A DNA stretch of 15,916 bases. It comes from Blastocladiella britannica (Eukaryota > Blastocladiomycota > Blastocladiomycetes > Blastocladiales > Blastocladiaceae). The position numbers and the translations under genes were made by a program. The notes below the pieces were generated by a model, which saw only the letters and a list, made by a program, of their open reading frames with translations, had not been told where the DNA came from and searched no databases. Location of the stretch: contig MU624958.1 of assembly GCA_025349905.2 (NCBI GenBank), positions 1 through 15,916 of the forward strand. The letters are read 5' to 3'. Positions 8,334 through 15,916 of this stretch are shown here, one piece after another (position 1 is the first letter of the stretch; every line of letters starts with the position of its first letter).

Positions 8334-9396
8334 CAAAAGAGTACAAGGATCAGGGTCAGGATTCCGGCAAACACGGCCAGCACCAGCAACAGCCAGCACT
8401 TGCAGTCGCGCCACGATCGGCTGCGTTGGTTGGCGCTCCGCAGCTGGTGTCCCGCATTCTCCACTTGCACTTGAGCGCGCTGCACGTTGGTTTCAATGTG
8501 GTCTTTGTAAATTACGTGCAGGGTCAGCAAATCAGTTACGCGTAAAAAGAGAAGGATCACAAAACATACCAACGAGCTGCCCCTGGTCCGAAATGAGCGA
8601 CCCGACCTTGCGAAACAGGTCATTGACCAAGTGCGTCTCGCGCTCCAAATGCCGAATGTCCTCATCGCGCTCGGCAATCAGAGCATCATTGTACTGCACC
8701 TCCAGTTCGTCGACCTGTGGGGCCGCGACCGTAAGGGATGCCTGTGCGAGCAATGCTCCTCCTGATGGCCGTGATCCTGCTACCAGAGGCATCTGTTCCC
8801 GGGCATTTCTTTTATTCATTCCATGTGATCAGTCTGACGTGGTGTATGTGGTGGACACAATTCAACAAAAAAAAGAGAAGTATACCGTTGTTCATAGTCG
8901 TCGTCGTCAGCGGCGGCAAATGCATTCGCCTGGTCGTCCTGAGCGCACCGTCGCTCGTAACTTTGCTCGGCTTCCCGGAATCGGCGTTCCAGATCAGCAT
9001 AGTCGCCGGTAATCCGGGTGGCCGCGAGCTTGCTCTGAAATAAATGAATTGATACTTCAGCATTTTCTAGGTCTGACATGAGATATATAAACGCACAGAG
9101 GGTGAGAGGGTGGTCCGTTGCAAGGCCGAGATCCGGCCGTCAAGGCGCGCGAGCTGGTCCTGGATATCAACGCGCAGCGTGTCTCTATTATAATAGGTCG
9201 AACGTGGAGTCAGTCACAGATGAAGGAAATAAATGACAAGGAACATGAATACGTCGTACAACTTGGACCGCAAGCCCGAGTTGTCCTTGCGAATCGAGAG
9301 CTTGGAGATGCGGGCATCAAAGACATCGACGCTCCGCTTGAGTGCCAGCAGGGCCTGGCCAATGGCGGCCGACTGTTCCGAGGTTGGTGTGGACAT
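8333..9396 (-). CDS. Qa-SNARE, syntaxin-7/Pep12-like (endosomal syntaxin)
   Basis: Five exons on the minus strand: 9396-9260, 9184-9097, 9034-8886, 8808-8570 and 8502-8333, giving 260 residues. The introns are 75, 62, 77 and 67 bp. The N-terminal half (IGQALLALKRSVDVFDARIS, then LRSKLDTLRVDIQDQL and YADLERRFREAEQSYERR) resembles the short helical Habc bundle of syntaxin-7/12. The SNARE motif runs about 167-228 with heptad hydrophobics and ISDQGQLVDHI, where Gln200 is the central zero-layer glutamine of a Q-SNARE. A C-terminal anchor (CWLLLVLAVFAGILTLILVL, 240-260) follows a basic RSRSWRDCK stretch; the cysteines beside it could be palmitoylated. Pep12 and syntaxin-7 drive fusion at late endosomes and vacuoles, pairing with Qb-, Qc- and R-SNAREs. 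The joints LVD and EQRNAR are exact at the splice sites. The first exon diverges from the isochorismatase gene across 113 bp. Which syntaxin subgroup it belongs to is less certain than its being a Qa-SNARE. Confidence 0.9.
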
Positions 9397-9509
9397 TTTT
9401 TCCCTTATTTCGCAGTTTGGAAAGAGCTTTCACGTCATCATTCACCGCCACATCGGAAGTCGTCCTCTTGGAACCTCGTGCCTCACGCTATTAAAAAAAT
9501 TTAAAAAAA
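9397..9509. promoter_or_regulatory. 113-bp divergent promoter region (SNARE / isochorismatase-like)
   Basis: This is the only space between two divergent start codons, at 9396 (minus) and 9510 (plus). An ACGTCA core at 9432-9437 resembles a CRE/ATF half site, though one 6-mer is weak evidence. The right end is an A/T run (TTAAAAAAATTTAAAAAAAA) directly before the plus-strand ATG. It is likely a shared bidirectional promoter with very short leaders. Confidence 0.5.
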
Positions 9510-10181
9510 ATGCTGGCACGACTCACTCCAGAACGCACCGCCTTTTTCCTGTGCGACGTGCAGGAGCGGTTCCGCCCGCTCATCTTCCGGTTCCCGGACG
9601 TGGTCGCCACCGCCGCCAAGATGGTGCGCGCGTCGGCCATTCTCGCGTCGCCGCTGGTGGTCACCGAGCAGCACCCAAAGGCCCTGGGCGCGACCGTCGC
9701 CGAGCTGGATGTGGGACACGCCGCCATGGTCATCCCCAAGACCCTGTTCTCCATGGCCACCCCGCCCGTCACCGACTACCTTGCCACCAACCGCATCTCC
9801 AACGTGGTACTGTTCGGGATCGAGTCGCACGTGTGCGTCACCCAGACCGCGCTGGACCTGATCGAGCACCCGGACCTCAACCTCAACGTCTACGTGCTGG
9901 CCGACGGTGTCTCGAGCATGAACAAGCCCGAGATCCCGCTGGCACTGAAGCGGTTGTCGGCTGCCGGTGCCACCATCACTTCGTCCGACTCGGTGCTGTT
10001 TAGTCTGCTCAAGGACGCCAAGCACGACAAGTTCAAGCAGATCTCGGCCCTGGTCAAGGACACTTCCAAGGTACCTTTTAACTTTTTTTTCGATTTTACA
10101 CTAATGGTGACTCATTTCGAGGCGAGGACACAGGCTACCAGCGAGAACCTGCTCTTTGAGTACGTGGCGGCCAAGTTGTGA
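9510..10181 (+). CDS. Isochorismatase-domain hydrolase (ISOC1/2-like)
   Basis: Exons 9510-10070 and, most likely, 10134-10181, giving 202 residues; unspliced it still reads through as 223. The fold is a cysteine-hydrolase Rossmann-like domain with the expected triad: Asp16 in FFLCDVQERFRP, Lys77 in IPKTLFSM and Cys109 in GIESHVCVTQTALDL. TEQHPKALG and the late FSLLKDAKHDKFKQISALVK block are typical of eukaryotic ISOC1/2 proteins rather than of EntB-type enzymes of siderophore synthesis. The natural substrate of the ISOC group is not settled. There is no signal peptide or clear targeting sequence. The intron has donor GTACCT, a CTAAT branch-like motif near 10100 and two possible acceptors, ...CGAG (10121) and ...ACACAG (10133). 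Both give introns divisible by three. The stop lies 39 bp from the stop of convergent IFT172. Confidence 0.88.
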   Translation: MLARLTPERTAFFLCDVQERFRPLIFRFPDVVATAAKMVRASAILASPLVVTEQHPKALGATVAELDVGHAAMVIPKTLFSMATPPVTDYLATNRISNVVLFGIESHVCVTQTALDLIEHPDLNLNVYVLADGVSSMNKPEIPLALKRLSAAGATITSSDSVLFSLLKDAKHDKFKQISALVKDTSKVPFNFFFDFTLMVTHFEARTQATSENLLFEYVAAKL

Positions 10182-10220
10182 TTGGCCAGAGAATGGAAAT
10201 GAATGCAAGTCATTATCATT
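10182..10220. other. 39-bp convergent spacer between isochorismatase-like gene and IFT172
   Basis: Only 39 bp separate the two facing stop codons. Neither strand shows a canonical AATAAA, so the 3' UTRs almost certainly run into the opposite gene. The sequence is otherwise featureless. Confidence 0.6.
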
Positions 10221-13200
10221 TTATGCCTTGAGCGAGTACGCCGGCCCCTGGGTCGTGATGCACCACGGACACTTTTTCTCCTGCACCACAAACCGATTCC
10301 AGTCATCCTTGTTGGCCGGCATCTTGCATCCGGGGCAGGCGTGCGCGTTCCCGCCACCAGGGGCAGCAGCGACGGCGTAACCAGTGACAATGCACACCTT
10401 CCACGAGGCCTTGCACGCGCCGCACCGAGTAGCACCCTCCCACAGCTTGACGCCGCAGCTACCGCACGGCCGCATCTCCAGCCCTCCGACAATACGCTTC
10501 TCAAGCGACGCCTGCAGCACCCAGTCGCGCACCGCCTCGCGATCCGACTCGGAGACCGAGTGCGTGCGCGGCGCCGCCGTCAGCCGCGGCATGTCGCACA
10601 CTGCCGGATCAAACTCGGGCGCGGCCGCAAGCGCCGCTACCGCGTCGGCGTCCGGGTCGTCAATCACATCGGCTACATCCAAGTACCGGTTCAGAAGCAT
10701 GAATGCCAGTCGGTCGATTCCGGCCGTGCGAGCCGCGGTGCCGGCCACGTACAATGCGCGGTCAATGGGCGTGGGGCGGTCGGCGTACCGCAGCAGCGCC
10801 GCCGCGTGCTTGGCTGCGTACTCGGCCATGGGGGCTCCGCCACTCGATGCATTGCTTGCACGTGCACTGCAGTACGCGTGCATGTACTGCAGGTGCGAGA
10901 TGATCAGCAACGCCTTCAGGTCCGCCGGCATCGACCCGGCCAGCGCTGCCGCCAGCTTCTTGAGCAAGTCGCGAGCAGTCACCAGCTGGTCCATGGTCGC
11001 GTCGGGTGCTCCAAGGATCCGTGCAAACATGGTCGAGTACATATCGAGACATGCGGGGGTGGTTGGCGCGCCATACTTCACCAGCGGTGCCAAGATCTTT
11101 TCGGGACTACCAGCGGCCATCATGGCGCTGGCAAACAGCAGTAAATGGCGCTGCATGACGGTAGCGTCGCGGCTAGCGGCCGCCGCGGCAAGACACTGGT
11201 CCCAGTCCCCGCGCTGCGCCATCACCTGGCACGCGGCGTCCACGTCCAGGGCCACGAGCGCGTCGGCGGCGCCCGATTTCTTCAAGTGCGCGACGTACAG
11301 CGCGTCAATTTGCGGTTGCAGCGCCGGCTGCACGCGGCCCAGTTGCTTGCACTTTTCCCAGCACCCGCCGCGCGCGTACGCGTCGCACGCGTCCTTGTAT
11401 AACTCGGCCAGCGCCAGCACGTCGCCGGCGCCGTCGGGCCGGCCGGCGTCCGCGAGTTTGGTGGCCACCGCTCGCGCCACGGTCTGCGCTTTGGCACCGG
11501 GCGTGAATTTCACCGCCAGCTCGGCCGCGCGGGCCCAGCACGGAATGCAGTTGGTCGCGGCGTCCTCGGGCGACGTGGGCGTGATTTTCAGGTACACGTC
11601 AATGGCGCGGGCCGCGTCGCCTTGCTGCTCGAGCATGCGCGCTGACGACACCAGCTCGTCGCGCGTCGCATCGGACCGGTCGCGCAGATGCGCGTCGTAC
11701 TCGGCTGCCAGGGCTGACGCGCGGGCGGGGACGTACTCTTTCGCAAACCGCAATGCCTCGGCCCATTTCCCCGCGTCCTTGTACATGGCCAGGGCCGCGT
11801 CGGGCCGCTGCGCTTGCATGCACAGCGCCTCGGCCGCCGCAAAGTCGCCTTTACCAAACTGGACTTTAGCACGGCCGCACAGCACGTCCGCGGCGGCCGC
11901 CGGGTCGCTGGCCTCGGCCACCCGTAGCGCCGAGTCCCAGTCCTCGTTGTGAATGTGCATCAAGATCGCTTCCTTGGGTTTCCCGGCTTTCACAAACGCC
12001 GCCTCGGCTTCCAGGAACTTGCCGTCGTCCTCCAAGAACATGGCTTGCTTGAGGTACACGTCCACGTCCTTGCCCTTGGCTGCAAACTTGCACAGCTCGA
12101 ACGCGAAATCGAACGCGGCGTTCTCGGCCGCGAAATCAATCGCATAGTCTAGCAGCCCTTGCTTGATCAGCAGCTTGGCTCCCGCCTCGCCGCCCATGGA
12201 CCGTGCCCACAGGTACGCCACCTGCTTGGCCGCGTACGCGCCGCCGTGCTGCTTGGCGACCCGGTGCGCGTCCTCGTACTGGTGGCACGTGCAGTACATG
12301 TTGACCGCGGATTTCCAGTCGCCCGCCGCCAAGTAGTGGTGTTCGGCTTGCCGCCAGTTCTGCGACGTCTCGAGTGACTTGCCCAAGAAGATATGCGTTT
12401 CGCCCAGCAAGTCCTTGTGGTAGGTCCCCACCAGCTCAATCATCTTGTCGTAGTCCTTGAGGTTCTTGTACATGTTGATGGCCAAGTCGGGCTCGCCCAC
12501 CAGCACATATAGTTTTTCGGCGTCGCGCACGTCGCCCGCCACCTCGCTGTCGTGCGCGAGCTGCGTGAACAAATGGTACACGTCCTCGGCGACCATGACG
12601 CTAGCCGCCAGTCGGTGCGCCTTGTCCCACATCCTGGCCGAATTGTACATCTGCACGGCGTCGAGCGGCTGGTTGGCCTTGAGAAAGTACCGCTCGGCAC
12701 GTACGTGGTCGACCGCCGACTGGAAGTGGTGTGCGAGGTCGCGGCACGCACGCCGGACCGCTGGGTCCGTCGGGTCCATGGAATCCGCGACCGACGTCGC
12801 TTTTGTCCACGACTTGGCGGCGATCGCCGTTTCAAGCGCCTTGAGGTTCTGGTTGCCCTCAATGTAATGGTTGATGGCCGAGTCGAGCTGTCGGGTGTGG
12901 ACGAGGTGGTCGCCCCATTTCTTTCATAATTTTTATGCAGGTGCGTCAGTCTTGTCGAATAAAATATGGAATAAACACAAGTACCTCTTCAAGCTGCACC
13001 ACGCGCGACGGATCGTAGGTGCGGCACAAGTCAATCGCAGGCTTGAAGCAGTGCCCACGCTCGTACGCCTCCAATGCACGATCGCGCTGTCCGAGCGCCA
13101 GAAACAGTTCCCCGGCCTTTTCCCACAGCTCGGCTTTTGCCAGTGCGGTGGCGGTGCGTTCGACCAGTTCCGGGTTCGCCGCCATCAGATTACGTTGCCG

Positions 13201-15808
13201 GAGTAACTGGGCGGCGCGTGACGGCATGCGCGCCTTCAAGTACAGCTGGGTGGCACCCAGCCAGTTACCCTCTTCCTCGCGCAGCTCGGCCGCACGCTCC
13301 TCTTGGCCCGACTCGAGAAGCCAGTCAAAGTACTGCTGCCTTAAGTGCTCCACGTCGGGTACATGCGCGAGCTCGGCGACTTTGATGGAAGCGTCCCACT
13401 TGTGCAGGTCCTGGTACATGGCCATGGCGTCTTGGATCCGTCCCTGTTTTTTCTTCTTCATGAGGGTATGGACGAATGATATGAAGGACAGAGAACGTAC
13501 GTTTTCAAGGTAGATGCGCTCGGCGAGCTTGAAATCTCCCTCCATGACCGCAATGCGGGCTTGGATCGAGTAATTTGTGGTCGGATCTTCCATGGCTGGG
13601 TTGCTTTCCCTGAGCTGCGCGATTGTGGCATTGAGCCGCCGCATGCACAACGCCTTGGCGACGTTCCCGACCGCTGCAAAGCATCTATATATTATTTTAC
13701 ATGGTCAGTGAGCGCACGTTGACGACAAAAACAAGTAAAAGTACCGCTCAGCCAGTGGCAACTTCCGGTGCTCGAGCGCCACGGTACTGAGTGTCTGCCA
13801 CATGACCTCGGTCTCGCTCGTGATTTCGAGCGACTCGAGAAGCGCCAGCGCCCGGCCCCAGTCGAGATCGTCCATGGCGGTGCCAAACTCGATCAGCGCC
13901 TCGTCCAAGGTATACGTGACGTTGGCGATCCCCTCGTCCACAATGACGCTCGTGGCCCCGTTCTCGCGCACAATGTCGATCACGTCGCCCTTGATCGGGT
14001 GGCTGGTCATTTGCTCGGGCGAGTCGATCCCGTACCAGACACAGAGCGAGTTGCGTGACTGCGCGACCACCACGTCGCTGTTGGGTACCCATTGCACGTA
14101 CGTGCAGAATGGGAGCAGCGTGATGGACTCGCCCGTGGCTACATCGAGCAAGTGCAGCTGCTTGCGCACGTCGCGGTACAGCAGCTTGTTGGCTTTGCCC
14201 GCCAGCTCCAGCCAGTCGATCCGCGCGTCGTGGTGGACAACGGCCAGAATCGAATTCTGGGCACCCGGGGTCAAGTCCATGAGCTGAATGGTCTGGGTGT
14301 CAATCAAATACGCGATGGCGCGTGCATGCGAGTTGCGCTCGTTCACGCGCACCGACAGCAAGTGCGGCGACATGTGTTCGGTGCGGCACGATCCGAGAAT
14401 GTCGTTGACTCCGTACTCGACCAGCAGCAATTCGCCGGCTTTAAACACCATGCACAGGCCCGGGTACGCGAAATGAAACCGGTCGGTTCCGCTCGACTGC
14501 CACTGGATCTCGGACAACTTGCATGCGACCAGATCGCCCAAGCACAGCGTGTTGGACGTGTGCGCCACCAGGTACTGGTCCTGGAAGATGTTGATTTTGG
14601 TGAACTCGGACCCGTACGAGGACTTGAGCAGGATGCGCGCGCCCGTCGCTAGCCGCTTGACCAGCACCTGCGACGGCGACACGTACGTAAACTCGAACGT
14701 GCCCTTGTACCGCAGCCGTTTCAGGCAGCAGTCAAACATTTCTACTGCGCCGGTGACAGACCCGAGAACCACTTTAGACCCGTCGGGTTTCCAGGCGGCG
14801 GCAGTCACGGTTAAGAAATTGTCCAGAGGGACGGCTGGGAGCTCTGTCCACTGTCGTTTGGCCGTCACGTAATTGAGCACGCGGAGTTTGCTGATTGATC
14901 CTACCAGCACGCATTGGCCGGTTGGGGCGCAGCTCAGCGTGCAGATTTCGGGCTCGCTCGCATCGCGGCCAAACTCAAACTGCTGTTGGACCTTGCCTAT
15001 GCATGTCATTTGTTGTCAATCAATTGATAAGATCCGACCAAAAAGAAGAGACATATACCCTGGAGCGAGTAAAACGTCACGGTGCGATCCGAGTCCGCAA
15101 CCACAATCGACGACGTAGCCCACTCGACGCGGACTGGGAGCTTCGGGTTGGGAGCCACCAGTTTGCTTTGCATGGAATTCCCGCGGCCATCGTCAAACAA
15201 AAACTGCTGGACGCTGCCGTCCACGTGGCTCGAGACGATCCCGTTGCCGTCGGGCGAAGATGCAATGGCCGTCACATACGAGTCGGTCGCGTACAAGGTC
15301 GCGGCCTTGTTGGACTTCAGATTTCCCAGGCGAACCGAGCCATCGGCAAGGCTAAATGCGACGATCCCATGCTGATCTTTCGGCCACACCAGGCCAGTGA
15401 TTTCGGTCGTTTGAATAAACTTGTTGCAGATCGATTTCTTTTCGCCCCAGTCGGTGCCCAAACGGTACACGAACACGGATCCGTCCGACTGGGCGACGGC
15501 AAGTTTGGTCGAGTCGGGCGAGAATGCGAGCCCGGTGATGGTATAGTTCTTCCCCGTCTATTTTTTTTTAACATTGATCGGATGTGAGCTGTCTGTTTCC
15601 TGTGCGCCAAGTGAATGAGGATTACATTTGTATCGGCAGGCTTGGTTGAGAACTTGTCCTTTTTCTCGCCCGTGTCGTCGAATAGCACGACCACGCGGTC
15701 TGCATTTGCAATCGCGAGTTTCTGACCGTTGGGCGACCATGCAGCGCATGAGAGTTTGTAAATGCCCTCCGTTGCCGCCACGATTGTCTTTTGGTGCCGG
15801 ATCTGCAT
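10221..15808 (-). CDS. IFT172: Intraflagellar transport protein 172 (IFT-B subunit)
   Basis: Six exons on the minus strand: 15808-15626, 15557-15059, 14996-13745, 13684-13501, 13443-12985 and 12920-10221. They join in frame to 1758 residues, close to the 1749 of human IFT172. The introns are 68, 62, 60, 57 and 64 bp. The N-terminus holds two WD40 propellers (about 1-600), with DRVVVLFDDTGEKKDKFSTK, DWGEKKSICNKFIQT, QWVPNSDVVVAQSRNSLCVW and YTLDEALIEFGTAMDD. A long TPR-like solenoid follows (about 600-1600), with AMFLEDDGKFLEAEAAFVKA and KPKEAILM. A C-terminal module keeps VTGY and ANKDDWNRF and adds four CxxC pairs. IFT172 is a peripheral IFT-B subunit needed to build cilia and for turnaround of trains at the ciliary tip. 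Splice joints such as AER/CF and VVQLEE/KWGDHLV rebuild family motifs exactly. Exon 6 alone codes for 899 residues. The gene appears complete and marks a flagellated organism. Confidence 0.97.
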
Positions 15809-15916
15809 AGTGTATTGCTATCCTTTTCCAGGTGATCGTATTGACCTGTCCTTGGTCTGACTATTCCTGCAATTGGTTGGAATTGGTTTGAAATGAGAGA
15901 ATATTTTTCTGGGAAT
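15809..15916 (-). promoter_or_regulatory. IFT172 upstream region with paired CCAAT motifs
   Basis: Upstream of the IFT172 ATG (15808) two CCAAT motifs on the minus strand (plus-strand ATTGG at 15872-15876 and 15882-15886) lie in two near-identical 10-bp units, AATTGGTTGG and AATTGGTTTG. They sit about 64-78 bp before the start codon, a plausible distance for an NF-Y/HAP-type promoter element. The region continues past the window end. Confidence 0.45.

Noticed and set aside
9510..10181. Isochorismatase-like gene considered as recent bacterial transfer
   Set aside because: It has a probable intron, neighbouring GC-rich codon use and the late FKQIS block typical of eukaryotic ISOC proteins.
10384..11952. 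A 522-codon open frame on the plus strand opposite IFT172 exon 6
   Set aside because: It is a shadow of GC-rich codons in the real gene: Ala/Ser/Arg-rich with no domain, and the opposite frame matches IFT172 throughout.
1..15916. Mobile elements, CRISPR arrays, operons or a new multi-gene system
   Set aside because: No transposase, terminal repeats, long direct repeats or spaced palindromic arrays were seen, and the seven genes are unrelated housekeeping functions with separate promoters.

Overview
This window is nuclear DNA from a eukaryote with a compact, GC-rich genome. Seven protein-coding genes, all apparently complete, can be reconstructed. Six are split by short GT-AG introns of about 56-99 bp and one (F-box) is intronless. 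A full IFT172 gene means the organism builds cilia or flagella. Very tight spacing, tiny introns and pyrimidine tracts on the donor side of the introns recall fungi, so a zoosporic (flagellated) fungus such as a blastocladiomycete or chytrid is the best guess. That placement is inference from gene content and architecture, not a phylogenetic result.

Layout, left to right: an SLC44/choline-transporter-like membrane protein (+, 254-2484, five exons); convergent with it, a metaxin/Sam37-like outer-mitochondrial-membrane protein (-, 4084-2538, two exons) with an unusual His/Asp/Glu tail; a Ser-rich RhoGAP-domain protein (+, 4137-6580, three exons) starting only 52 bp from the metaxin start codon; a 311-bp convergent gap holding a 9-bp inverted repeat; an F-box protein (-, 8259-6892); a Pep12/syntaxin-7-type Qa-SNARE (-, 9396-8333, five exons); a divergent isochorismatase-fold hydrolase (+, 9510-10181, one probable intron); and IFT172 (-, 15808-10221, six exons, 1758 residues predicted) filling the right third. 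In all six spliced genes the proposed exons join in frame, and in the genes with well-conserved families the joints fall inside conserved motifs.

The genes do not look like one pathway. They are housekeeping functions: lipid-precursor transport, mitochondrial beta-barrel biogenesis, Rho-GTPase control, ubiquitin-ligase adaptor, endosomal fusion, small-molecule hydrolysis and intraflagellar transport. They are packed with 39-113 bp between most coding ends. I saw no mobile element, tRNA, rRNA or CRISPR array, and no convincing new multi-gene system. The most interesting points are local: the metaxin tail and its unusual splice donor, the minimal bidirectional promoter, two stop-free introns of length 3n, and four CxxC pairs at the IFT172 C-terminus.
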